From: JAKPQD01 sp029572965
GTDB lineage: Bacteria; Bacteroidota; Bacteroidia; Bacteroidales; DTGW01
Length of the DNA: 40,541 nt
Direction of reading: 5' to 3'
NCBI GenBank assembly: GCA_035374585.1
Contig: DAOSPF010000029.1
Span: 1-40,541, forward strand
A model generated the notes under the pieces. It had not been told where the DNA came from. It saw only the letters and a program-made list of their open reading frames with translations, and made no database searches. Each line of letters begins with the position of its first letter. The stretch's first letter is position 1. Both the position numbers and the translations under genes were made by a program. This document shows positions 32,893-40,541 of the stretch, one piece after another.

Positions 32893-34272
32893 ATGACAAA
32901 CAAGTTTAGTATATTGCTTATAGTGCTGGTGGCTTTGGGGTGTTCAAAGAAAAATACCCTTGAGGAGAAAAGTTTGCAAGCCAATACTAACTCTATTTCC
33001 AACAACTTGCAAAAACAAGTCCGTATCATGGGGCACTGGTATGGAGAAGGGAAAAAAGAACTACTGGTGAGGGAAATGGTGCGAGAATTTTCTTTGCTTA
33101 ACCAGGATTTGAGCATTGAATTGTTGTTTCCACAACAATTTTTGAAATACAAAGAAGAATCAGAGTTATATTTTGTAGAGTGCGATACCATAGAACAGAT
33201 GGTAAGGAAAAATTCCTGGCCATTTGAAGTGTTGTTTTGTGACCAGGAACGATATAAAAAGATTGGACAACAGCTCAATGACCCCAATTGGGGCGAAAAA
33301 TACCTTGTGGATTTTTCCAATGAACCTTGGTTTAAGCATGCCCATAAGGATGGTTTGATTGAAACAATGAACCTCAAGGCAAGGTATGGCAATATTATGC
33401 CGGGCATTGTCCTTGAAGGTATTACCAATATTTTGTTTGTCAGTGAATATGTCGAAAATAAGCTTGGGATAAAAGTCAAAGACCTCGACATGACATTTGA
33501 CGATTTTATAGCTTATGCCCAGGCTGTTGACAATTATAACAAAACCCATAGCGATAAAATCAGTTTTCTTTCTCAACAATACAAAACAGTTAATGATATA
33601 TTATTTACCCAGCTGGCCACCTCTATTTATGAAGGAGACAAATACGAATCGAGAGAAAAAGGTATAGCAGCTTTAAAAAAAGCTTATGCAGAATTTGAAA
33701 AGCTTTCGAAATATAACCCGACAAAGCAATACATGGATTATTCGGGATATACTTATGATGAAGCCCAACGCATATTATATGATAAACAGTGCCTGTTTAC
33801 CATGAACCCGACCTGGATGATATTGTTATGGCTTAAGTCTAATCCAGAAGGGACAAAACAATTACGTCCATGCGAAATACCATCTTTTGCCGGCAAAAGA
33901 TCGCCTTTTTATTCAGGTTTTTACCAGGTAATATTTGTGGTTGCTAAAAATTCTAAAAATCCTGAAGCCGGCAAGCGTTTTATGAAATATATGGCCAGTA
34001 CCGAAATTGCCGACAAATGGGTGAAATATTCGAGTTGCCCTACCGGGATGCGAACCTCTATTTCATATACCGATTTTGGACAAAACAAGTATGAAAAGTT
34101 TTTTCAGCACATCCAAAAAAAATATGGTAACAACCAGGCAGAAGTCAGTTTGCCTAAGTTATTTCTAAACAATAATACAACAGCATCTATTGATTATGGA
34201 TTAAATGAGCTTTTGTCCGGAAAAATCAAAGCTGATGAAGCTTATCAAAGAACTATGAGACAAATTAAGTAA
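32893..34272 (+). CDS. Extracellular solute-binding lipoprotein (ABC-type family 1)
   Basis: 459 residues. A lipoprotein signal ends in LVALGCSKK with the lipid-accepting cysteine near residue 17. The mature chain has the family 1 solute-binding layout: early RIMGHWYGEGKKELLVREMV, a mid-domain YDEAQRILYDKQCLFTMNPT (about 293-312), and the C-terminal SGFYQVIFVVAKNSKNPEAG followed by KRFMKYMASTEIADKWVKYS. Known members bind sugars or related small molecules for ABC importers. Here there are no permease or ATPase genes alongside. The next gene, 28 bp later on the same strand, is a methyl-accepting chemotaxis protein, so a sensing role is more likely than transport. The ligand is not known. Confidence 0.82.
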   Translation: MTNKFSILLIVLVALGCSKKNTLEEKSLQANTNSISNNLQKQVRIMGHWYGEGKKELLVREMVREFSLLNQDLSIELLFPQQFLKYKEESELYFVECDTIEQMVRKNSWPFEVLFCDQERYKKIGQQLNDPNWGEKYLVDFSNEPWFKHAHKDGLIETMNLKARYGNIMPGIVLEGITNILFVSEYVENKLGIKVKDLDMTFDDFIAYAQAVDNYNKTHSDKISFLSQQYKTVNDILFTQLATSIYEGDKYESREKGIAALKKAYAEFEKLSKYNPTKQYMDYSGYTYDEAQRILYDKQCLFTMNPTWMILLWLKSNPEGTKQLRPCEIPSFAGKRSPFYSGFYQVIFVVAKNSKNPEAGKRFMKYMASTEIADKWVKYSSCPTGMRTSISYTDFGQNKYEKFFQHIQKKYGNNQAEVSLPKLFLNNNTTASIDYGLNELLSGKIKADEAYQRTMRQIK

Positions 34273-34300
34273 CACACACCAACTAATAAAATACATCACT

Positions 34301-35761
34301 ATGAATTCCTCTATAAATAATAAAGTCAGGGAAAAACTTAGCCTCAAGATTGGATTACTAATCATTGCAACCGTCATATTAGTATTACTTTCTTCGGGAG
34401 CTTTTTATATTTCAAAGTTTAGCTCTGATACCAACAAACGTTTTTATAAACAATTGGCAGCCCCTGCCCTATTGATGTCTTCAGGGAAACTTAAGTATGA
34501 TGCCGCCATGGACCTGAAAACGATATCCAGCTTAGTTGGTGATTCGGTAATATACTCATTGGTTATCGGGGTCAATCAAAAGATTTATTATTCAAACGAC
34601 AGCACTATTTTGGACAAAAAAGTAGATGAAGTAAAATTTCTTAGCCCTTATGATGTTTTCAAAGCACCTATAAAAGAGCCATATTATGCTGAAGCCAATA
34701 ATGGGAATGAAGTGATATGCATTTCGCCATTATACTTTGAGGATGGCAAATATTTGGGCTACCTTTTTATAGCCACAGATACCGCAGCGATGAACAAATC
34801 AAAAAATAGCCTGATTTTGATATTCTTGTTTGGTTCGTTAATCACAGTGGCCATTCTTTCTATACTGATCATGATATTGTTTCATCGTTATATAACCATC
34901 AGGATAAAGACAATACTTCATTCTCTGACCATTATTAAAAATGGCGATTTGTCTAAAAAGATTGAATTAAACACCCAAGATGAACTGGGGCAAATTGCCC
35001 AATCGGTCAATGAGCTGACCTTGCAGTTTAAAACCATCATCCAGGAAATTATTGGTGAAATTGAAAGGTTGCGCAGTTCGAGCGTAGAGCTAAACAGCAG
35101 TGCCCAAAGTATGTCTGAAGATGCCAACAACCTGGCTTCTATTGCTGAACAGGTGGCATCATCGATGGAAGAAATGGTTTCCAATATCCACCTCAATTCA
35201 AGCAATGCCATGACTACCGAGAACATTTCAAAGCAGGCAGCCAAAGAAATGGACGTGGTAGGCGCTTACTCGCAGGAAAGCTTGAAATTTATTAAAGAAA
35301 TAGCCCAAAAGATTTCTATCATCAATGATATTGCATTCCAAACTAATTTGTTAGCCCTAAACGCTGCTGTAGAAGCGGCACGTGCAGGTGAGGCTGGTAA
35401 AGGCTTTTCGGTGGTAGCTGCTGAAGTGAAAAAACTGGCAGAAAGGAGCCGTGCCGCAGCTGATGAAATTCATAAGCTATCTTCTGTTTGCGTTGCGCAG
35501 ACCGAAAAATCTGTTTCGAGTGTAAAAATGCTTGAACCCGAAATTATGAAGACGGTCCAACTGGTACAGGAAATATCTTCAGCTACTAACGAGCAAAATT
35601 CGGGTGCCGACCAGGTAAACAATGCCTTACAACAACTCAATGTTATTACACAAAAGAACTCAAGCAATTCTGAAAATATTGAAGACCAGGCTTCAGCCCT
35701 TTCACAACAGGCCAATAAGTTGAACGAGATAGTATCTTATTTTCAGATAGAAGAAAAGTAG
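34301..35761 (+). CDS. Methyl-accepting chemotaxis protein
   Basis: 486 residues. TM1 at about 18-38 (LLIIATVILVLLSSGAFYI), a periplasmic domain of about 125 residues with single Cache-like strands (SVIYSLVIGVNQKIYYSND; PLYFEDGKYLGYLFIATDT), and TM2 at about 168-190 (LILIFLFGSLITVAILSILI). HAMP follows (about 195-248). The signalling tip is the conserved DIAFQTNLLALNAAVEAARA (about 345-364) then GEAGKGFSVVAAEVKKLAER. The C-terminus lacks a CheR-binding pentapeptide. It would modulate a CheA kinase, which is not in the window. The upstream lipoprotein is a probable ligand-binding partner, in the manner of periplasmic binding protein-assisted chemoreceptors. It overlaps nothing; larC ends 1 bp after its stop, on the other strand. 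Confidence 0.93.
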   Translation: MNSSINNKVREKLSLKIGLLIIATVILVLLSSGAFYISKFSSDTNKRFYKQLAAPALLMSSGKLKYDAAMDLKTISSLVGDSVIYSLVIGVNQKIYYSNDSTILDKKVDEVKFLSPYDVFKAPIKEPYYAEANNGNEVICISPLYFEDGKYLGYLFIATDTAAMNKSKNSLILIFLFGSLITVAILSILIMILFHRYITIRIKTILHSLTIIKNGDLSKKIELNTQDELGQIAQSVNELTLQFKTIIQEIIGEIERLRSSSVELNSSAQSMSEDANNLASIAEQVASSMEEMVSNIHLNSSNAMTTENISKQAAKEMDVVGAYSQESLKFIKEIAQKISIINDIAFQTNLLALNAAVEAARAGEAGKGFSVVAAEVKKLAERSRAAADEIHKLSSVCVAQTEKSVSSVKMLEPEIMKTVQLVQEISSATNEQNSGADQVNNALQQLNVITQKNSSNSENIEDQASALSQQANKLNEIVSYFQIEEK

Positions 35762-35762
35762 C

Positions 35763-36992
35763 CTATTCTTTCAGTTCAGTTTGTATAATACGAATTACCT
35801 CCAAAAGGGGTAATTTTTTTTGTATGGCAATGAGCTTGCAATCCTCGTATTCGGGCTTAAATTTTACAATGTTGTTCCAGAAAGACTTCTTTACCCTGAC
35901 TTTTCCCAAAGAGGTTGAAAAAGTGAGTATTTCCCTTTGCAAGATATGCTTGGTAACCGGGTAAGTGCGGACTCCCAGCGTTGTGGTATTTTCTAATACA
36001 ATATTAATCAAGGTATTTTCTAAACTCACCGGGCTAAGTACCGATAACACAAAAGCCGGCCTGTTTTTTTTCATGTTTACAGGCGTAACAAACACCTCCT
36101 GGGCCCCGGCAGCATAAAGTTTTTCAAAAACAAAATCAAACACTTCCGAAGACATATCGTCAATATTGCATTCGAGCATCATGGCTTGTTCGGTTGGAAA
36201 GTCTTTTGCTTCTGTTTCAGCAGCAATAACCCGCAGCACATTGGGTTTGGCATCTTCTTTGTGCCCCAGGCCATAGGCTATTTTCGAAATAGAAAAATTA
36301 GTTAGGTCTGTAAACTCTTCCACCAGCTCGGCCAATATAGCAGCGCCAGTCGGAGTAGTTGATTCAAAAGGCATCCCGCCAGTTTTAACTGGCAAACCTT
36401 TCAATATTTCTATAGTTGCAGGTGCCGGGACCGGAAAAACGCCATGCTCACATTTGACCATGCCACTACCAAGCTGAATAGCAGCAGAAGCCAAAATTTT
36501 TGAAGGCTTTAAAATATCTACACAAATAGCAGCACCCACAATGTCCACAATAGAATCGACTGCTCCAACCTCATGAAAATGGACATTATCCACCTCGCAG
36601 TTGTGTACTTTAGCTTCGGCCACAGCCACACGATGAAAAATACCCAGGCTTATCTTTTTAATATTGTCATTCAAGCTCGAATCTTCTATCAATTTTCTGA
36701 TATCCTTATAACTTCTGTGAACCTGTTTGTGCTTATGTTGGCTCGCGCCTTTTGTTGCAGACAGCGGAATATTTAACTGAAAAGCAGGTTTGGGCGATGA
36801 TTCAAGCAATACATCCACCAAAGTGCCAGAAATACCATTACGCATTGACTTTGACACCTTAATCTGGTAACCACTGAGTTTCAATTTCTTCAATTCCGAA
36901 ATCAATACATCAGCGTCAACCCCAAGGTCGATCATGGCTGCAAGGTTCATATCCCCGCTAATTCCTGCAAAACAATCGTAATATAAAACCAT
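35763..36992 (-). CDS. larC: Nickel pincer cofactor biosynthesis protein LarC (nickel insertion, DUF111)
   Basis: 409 residues in one uninterrupted frame. In Lactiplantibacillus plantarum, LarC is the CTP-dependent cyclometallase that inserts nickel into the pincer nucleotide, the cofactor of lactate racemase LarA. The N-terminus MVLYYDCFAGISGDMNLAAM is the family signature. The metal-rich segment has CEVDNVHFHEVGAVDSIVDI (about 135-154), followed by SGMVKCEHGVFPVPAPATIE (about 178) and TTPTGAAILAEL (about 210). The C-terminal half (from about 270) holds MLECNIDDMSSEVFDFVFEK and the catalytic-domain portion. The gene is convergent with the MCP and divergent from the DUF362 gene. LarA, LarE and a nickel importer are not seen. 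Confidence 0.92.
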   Translation of the reverse strand: MVLYYDCFAGISGDMNLAAMIDLGVDADVLISELKKLKLSGYQIKVSKSMRNGISGTLVDVLLESSPKPAFQLNIPLSATKGASQHKHKQVHRSYKDIRKLIEDSSLNDNIKKISLGIFHRVAVAEAKVHNCEVDNVHFHEVGAVDSIVDIVGAAICVDILKPSKILASAAIQLGSGMVKCEHGVFPVPAPATIEILKGLPVKTGGMPFESTTPTGAAILAELVEEFTDLTNFSISKIAYGLGHKEDAKPNVLRVIAAETEAKDFPTEQAMMLECNIDDMSSEVFDFVFEKLYAAGAQEVFVTPVNMKKNRPAFVLSVLSPVSLENTLINIVLENTTTLGVRTYPVTKHILQREILTFSTSLGKVRVKKSFWNNIVKFKPEYEDCKLIAIQKKLPLLEVIRIIQTELKE

Positions 36993-37113
36993 AAACTAAT
37001 TTTTTACGAAGGTAACTAAATATATACTTTAAAATAAATATCACTTAACATTCCTTAACAGCAAATTAACAAAGAAAGAGCGTCTTTTAAGAAACAATTC
37101 CATCAAATGGATT

Positions 37114-37121
37114 TAGTTTTG
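37114..37121 (+). promoter_or_regulatory. -7 promoter box upstream of the DUF362 gene
   Basis: TAGTTTTG matches TAnnTTTG and lies about 53 bases before the ATG at 37175, within the 182-bp divergent region. On the opposite strand a weaker TACCTTCG (plus 37014-37007) could serve larC. Confidence 0.45.
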
Positions 37122-37174
37122 TCTATTCGAAAAAATGGCCTAATTTTAAGAAAGAACAATTAAATACCATTACT

Positions 37175-38101
37175 ATGAAAAGACGCGAATTTATTGGCAA
37201 AAGTTTGGGAGCAACTTTGTTGGCCGGTGCCGGGTTAAGTCTTGGCACAACCCCCGATTTATTTGCATCAGAAAGTAGCTCATCAAAAGCCGGATCTTAT
37301 GATTTGGTTGCTGTAAGAGGCGGTGAACCTGAAGTAATGCTTGACAAAGCACTTGAAGCATTAGGCGGAATGCAGAAATTTGTTAAAAAAGGGCAAAAAG
37401 TAGTTGTAAAACCTAACATTGGTTGGGACAAAAGCCCTGAATTTGCTGCAACGACAAACCCTGCCTTAGTAAAAAGAATCATAGAGCATGTATATAAAGC
37501 CGGGGCAAAAGAAGTGATTGTATTTGACTTCACCTGCGATAACCCCAAAAAGTGTTACGAAAACTCAGGTATAAAAAAGGCCGTAGAAGAAGCTGGCGGA
37601 GTTTTGGTTTCCGGTAATAATGAAGCGGATTACAAACCGGTTTCTGTCCCTAAAGGAATAAAACTGAAAGAAGCCAAAGAACACAAGCAAATACTGGATG
37701 CCGATGTGGTTATCAATGTTCCGGTACTCAAAAGCCACCAGGGTTCAACTGTTACCATAAGTATGAAAAACCTGATGGGTATTATCTGGGACAGAGGATA
37801 CTGGCACCGAAACGACCTGCACCAATGTATTGCCGACTTTGCAACCTATCGTAAGCCTACTCTGAACATTGTTGATGCTTACCGCGTGATGATGAAAAAT
37901 GGGCCCAAGGGTGTATCGGTTTCAGACGTTAAATTGATGAAATCGTTGATTGTATCTACAGATATTGTTGCTGCCGATGCTGCTGCTACCAAGTTGTTTG
38001 GTTTAGAGCCTCGCGATATTGACCATATCCGTATTGCCCACGAAATGGGTGTTGGCAACATGAACCTTGACAAACTTAATATTGCCAGGCTAACGGTTTA
38101 A
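37175..38101 (+). CDS. Tat-exported DUF362 protein
   Basis: 308 residues. A twin-arginine signal (KRREFIGKSLGATLLAGAG) with a hydrophobic core to about residue 20 indicates export in folded form, usually with a cofactor. The mature domain is DUF362: VVVKPNIGWDKSPEFAATTN (about 85-104), EVIVFDFTCDNP (about 123), INVPVLKSHQGSTVTISMKN (about 182-201), GIIWDRGYWH and TDIVAADAAATKLFGL near the end. The molecular role of DUF362 is not established. It is the first gene of a plus-strand run: the polyferredoxin starts 13 bp later and larB follows 15 bp after that, so the three are very likely one operon. Linkage to larB and larC suggests a role related to the pincer cofactor or its enzymes; this is inference. 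Confidence 0.85.
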   Translation: MKRREFIGKSLGATLLAGAGLSLGTTPDLFASESSSSKAGSYDLVAVRGGEPEVMLDKALEALGGMQKFVKKGQKVVVKPNIGWDKSPEFAATTNPALVKRIIEHVYKAGAKEVIVFDFTCDNPKKCYENSGIKKAVEEAGGVLVSGNNEADYKPVSVPKGIKLKEAKEHKQILDADVVINVPVLKSHQGSTVTISMKNLMGIIWDRGYWHRNDLHQCIADFATYRKPTLNIVDAYRVMMKNGPKGVSVSDVKLMKSLIVSTDIVAADAAATKLFGLEPRDIDHIRIAHEMGVGNMNLDKLNIARLTV

Positions 38102-38114
38102 TTAATATTCTATA

Positions 38115-39668
38115 ATGCAGTATTTACGTACAATTCGTATTGTCACTTCGGTAATAATATTTGCCGTTGCTTTCATTTCTTTTGTCGGACTTCCGGCTTT
38201 GTTGTTGCCGTTATTCATCCAGGGGCCGGTGTTAAAAATGCAATTGGTACCTTCAATACTGAATTTTTCGGTAGTGAGCATGGCCAGCTTTGCTTTTATT
38301 ATCATTATCCTGCTGACGTTGTTGTTTGGACGTTTTTATTGCTCAAGCATCTGCCCTATGGGTACTTTGCAAGATATCATGAACAGGTTGAGCAAGCCAT
38401 TTAGGAAAAGAAAGATTTTCAGGTTTACCTTACCTTATAAAAAAACCAGGTATATCATTCTTGCCCTTACCATTGTTCCTCTTTTTCTAAGCAGTTCAAT
38501 AACGTTAGCGCTGCTTGACCCGTATAGCAACTTTGGCAAAATCATTTCGGCCTTTTTCAGGCCAATTACTTATGGTTTAAACAACCTGATAAGCAACATC
38601 CTTGCCCACTTTGATATTTATAGCGTTGACCCGGTTATTATGGGCAGCATTTCTGTTACTGCCATTATTTATGCTTCGGTTCTTCTTATATCATTGGTTT
38701 TGCTGGTATTCTTTCACGGAAGGCTTTATTGCAACAGCGTTTGCCCGGTAGGAACAACCTTAGGTTTACTTTCCAAGTTTTCATTTTTTCAACTTAAAAT
38801 TGAAAACACTAAATGCACCCAATGCGGCAAATGCAGCGCTAATTGTAAAGCAGAATGTATCGATATTAAGCACAAAGAGTTAGACTTTGAAAGATGCATT
38901 GGTTGTTACAATTGTATTAACGTATGTACCGAAAAAGCAATTAGTTACAGCAAGTTAAGTCCAGTAAAGGTTGAAAAAGAAACTTCAACTGATGAAGCTA
39001 AACGTTCTGCATTCAAAACCCTTGCAGCCACAGGATTGGGATTAGTTTTTGCCAATAAATATGCCTTTTCGCAACATGAAACAGGAAAGAAAAACACCAT
39101 TGAAGTAAAAAAGAAACATACCGTTTCACCTCCCGGTTCAGAATCGCATAAGCATTTTTTGGCGCACTGTACCGCTTGTCATCTTTGTGTAAGCCAGTGC
39201 CCTTCCAGCGTGCTGAAACCGTCTTTTCTGCAATATGGATTAGAAGGAATGATGATGCCTTATCTGGACTTCGAAAAAAGTTTTTGCAACTTTGAATGTA
39301 CCCAATGTAGCCAGGTTTGTCCGACTGGGGCCATAAAACCCATTGACAGCAAGAAAAAAGTTACTGTGCAAATGGGAATAGTCCAATTTATAAAAGAAAA
39401 TTGTATAGTATATCTTGAAGAAACTGCCTGTGGGGCATGTTCAGAACACTGCCCTACCAAAGCTGTGTTTATGGTTCCTTACAAAGGCATGATAACTATC
39501 CCTGAGACCAATAAAGACATTTGCATTGGTTGCGGGGCATGTGAATTTGCCTGTCCGGCAAAGCCTAACAAAGCCATTTATATTGAAGGAAATACCTTAC
39601 ATTTGACAGCCAAGAAGCCTAAAGAAGAAAAGCAGGAAGAGTCAAACATGGAAGAATTTCCTTTTTAA
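38115..39668 (+). CDS. Membrane polyferredoxin (NapH/YccM-like 4Fe-4S protein)
   Basis: 517 residues. Hydrophobic segments at about 9-30, 48-72, 105-130 and 180-205 anchor it in the membrane. The two NapH-type cysteine turns RFYCSSICPMG (about 75) and RLYCNSVCPVG (about 208) are present. Cluster motifs in order: CTQCGKCSANC (about 235), CIGCYNCINVC (about 257), CTACHLCVSQCP (about 354), CNFECTQCSQVCP (about 393), a Cys then CGACSEHCP (about 430-445) and CIGCGACEFACP (about 470-481). This gives roughly five or six [4Fe-4S] clusters. It is a membrane electron conduit; donor and acceptor are unknown. It lies between the DUF362 and larB genes in a tight operon, with gaps of 13 and 15 bp. The C-terminal region is Lys/Glu-rich. 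Confidence 0.88.
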   Translation: MQYLRTIRIVTSVIIFAVAFISFVGLPALLLPLFIQGPVLKMQLVPSILNFSVVSMASFAFIIIILLTLLFGRFYCSSICPMGTLQDIMNRLSKPFRKRKIFRFTLPYKKTRYIILALTIVPLFLSSSITLALLDPYSNFGKIISAFFRPITYGLNNLISNILAHFDIYSVDPVIMGSISVTAIIYASVLLISLVLLVFFHGRLYCNSVCPVGTTLGLLSKFSFFQLKIENTKCTQCGKCSANCKAECIDIKHKELDFERCIGCYNCINVCTEKAISYSKLSPVKVEKETSTDEAKRSAFKTLAATGLGLVFANKYAFSQHETGKKNTIEVKKKHTVSPPGSESHKHFLAHCTACHLCVSQCPSSVLKPSFLQYGLEGMMMPYLDFEKSFCNFECTQCSQVCPTGAIKPIDSKKKVTVQMGIVQFIKENCIVYLEETACGACSEHCPTKAVFMVPYKGMITIPETNKDICIGCGACEFACPAKPNKAIYIEGNTLHLTAKKPKEEKQEESNMEEFPF

Positions 39669-39683
39669 ATTTTAAACTATTTT

Positions 39684-40433
39684 ATGAACAAAGAATATAT
39701 TGATAAAATACTTTCCCAGCTTAAAAATGGAGAAATTGAAGTAAGTCAGGCTTCAGAGTTGTTGAAAACATTGCCTTATGCAGAACTTGGTTATGCAAAG
39801 GTTGACCATCACCGGACTTTACGAAGGGGATATCCTGAAGTTATCTTTGGTGCAGGGAAAACACCCGAACATATCAAGGGAATTGTAGCAAATATGCTCA
39901 ATACCACCGATAGCAATATACTGGTAACCCGATGTTCAAAAGAAGCCAGTGAACAAGTGTTAAGTATTTGTCCTACTGCTGAATATCATCCGTTATCCAA
40001 AGCATTAGTTATAAAACAAAAAGAGATAACTAAAACCGAATCCTATATTGCTGTTGTTACTGCCGGAACCAGCGATATTCCTATTGCAGAAGAAGCACAA
40101 ATAACTGCTGAAATATTTGGCAACAAAGTCGAGACTATATTTGACGTTGGCGTAGCCGGTATTCACAGGTTGTACGACCAAGTTGACAAATTGCGGGGAG
40201 CTAAAGTACTCATAGTTATTGCCGGCATGGAAGGCGCTTTGCCAAGTGTGGTAGGCGGTTTGGTGGACAAACCTATCATTGCCGTTCCTACCAGTGTTGG
40301 ATATGGAGCTGCTTTTGGAGGTATTGCAGCCCTTTTAGGCATGCTCACCAGTTGTACCAGCGGCATTTCGGTAGTAAATATTGACAATGGGTTTGGAGCT
40401 GCTTATCAGGCAAGCTTGATCAATCAGTTATAA
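39684..40433 (+). CDS. larB: Nickel pincer cofactor biosynthesis protein LarB
   Basis: 249 residues, the usual length. LarB carboxylates nicotinic acid adenine dinucleotide at C5 and hydrolyses it, the first step of pincer nucleotide synthesis. The N-terminal segment has LGYAKVDHHRTLRRGYPEVI followed by FGAGKTPEHI. The C-terminal domain resembles AIR carboxylase (PurE): VVTAGTSDIPIAEEAQITAE (about 115-135), DVGVAGIHRLYDQVDKLRGA (about 155), VIAGMEGALPSVVGGLVDKP (about 173) and IAVPTSVGYGAAFGGIAALL. It ends the DUF362-polyferredoxin-larB run. LarC is divergent 2.7 kb away. LarE, which adds sulfur, and LarA are outside this window or elsewhere. Confidence 0.93.
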   Translation: MNKEYIDKILSQLKNGEIEVSQASELLKTLPYAELGYAKVDHHRTLRRGYPEVIFGAGKTPEHIKGIVANMLNTTDSNILVTRCSKEASEQVLSICPTAEYHPLSKALVIKQKEITKTESYIAVVTAGTSDIPIAEEAQITAEIFGNKVETIFDVGVAGIHRLYDQVDKLRGAKVLIVIAGMEGALPSVVGGLVDKPIIAVPTSVGYGAAFGGIAALLGMLTSCTSGISVVNIDNGFGAAYQASLINQL

Positions 40434-40492
40434 CATAACGTCAGTTCGACAAAAGAAAAATGCTTACGTATTTGATATTTACTGGTATTCCT

Positions 40493-40541
40493 AACTTTTG
40501 CCTTGAAGCAAAAGTTACAAAAATTCAAGGCTTGCCGTAAA
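40493..40541 (+). repeat. Start of a third copy of the dispersed hairpin-bounded repeat
   Basis: AACTTTTGC (40493-40501) pairs perfectly with GCAAAAGTT (40508-40516) around CTTGAA, followed by ATTCAAGGCTTGCCGTAAA. This matches 23736-23777 and is cut by the window end. Confidence 0.75.

Noticed and set aside
32862..33491. 209-codon antisense frame over the solute-binding lipoprotein gene
   Set aside because: Serine-rich, no motif, and covers a gene with a clear lipobox and family motifs.

Overview
The window reads as chromosomal DNA of an AT-rich, anaerobic, fermenting member of the Bacteroidota. The evidence is: many start regions preceded by the Bacteroidota -7 box TAnnTTTG (for example 4882, 6885, 29831, 37114) with no clear Shine-Dalgarno sequences; family-typical genes (GH3/beta-lactamase fusion, zinc-site-poor Fur, long serine acetyltransferase, quinone-type PyrD); and short dispersed hairpin repeats between genes. 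No rRNA, tRNA, CRISPR array, phage module or intact transposase gene was seen.

Layout. 1-3247: a large FAD/Fe-S D-lactate dehydrogenase-like oxidoreductase behind a terminator hairpin. 3248-4421: about 1.2 kb of AT-rich non-coding DNA with repeat remnants. 4422-5925: a small XRE-type regulator with a palindrome over its own promoter, then pyrD. 5926-6255: a decayed 200-bp repeat. 6256-10571: a DUF2721 membrane protein, cysE, a Fur-family regulator, a class I aminotransferase and a PfkB sugar kinase. 10575-11341: a NUMOD1-like small protein and a structured repeat. 11342-19116 (all minus strand): M3 metallopeptidase, phosphate butyryltransferase, a stand-alone AICAR formyltransferase, then pta-hbd-ackA. 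Together these give acyl-CoA to acyl-phosphate to acid plus ATP chemistry, and one step of the butyryl-CoA route. 19248-23123: a cytidylate-kinase-like P-loop protein and a two-domain GH3 glycosidase/serine hydrolase. 23271-25810: a thioesterase, a full-length copy of a hairpin-bounded repeat, a membrane metallophosphoesterase and an acidic-tailed orphan. 25983-32413: a TPR protein and gyrA (minus), then clpC (plus). 32512-32723: a 212-bp MITE-like element with perfect 12-bp terminal inverted repeats. 32893-35761: a solute-binding lipoprotein followed directly by a methyl-accepting chemotaxis protein. 35763-40433: larC (minus) facing away from a Tat-exported DUF362 protein, a membrane polyferredoxin and larB.

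Most interesting points. (1) The larC / DUF362 / polyferredoxin / larB neighbourhood suggests a redox module tied to the nickel-pincer nucleotide cofactor, without LarA or LarE in view. (2) The lipoprotein-MCP pair looks like a two-gene ligand sensor with no transporter or che genes beside it. (3) A duplicated leader of roughly 90-120 bp ends exactly at the start codons of two unrelated genes (13384-13500 and 15661-15752). (4) At least two families of structured repeats are present; one has MITE-like ends and the other is bounded by perfect hairpins and recurs three times, once cut by the window end. All assignments come from reading motifs by eye; no database search was run.
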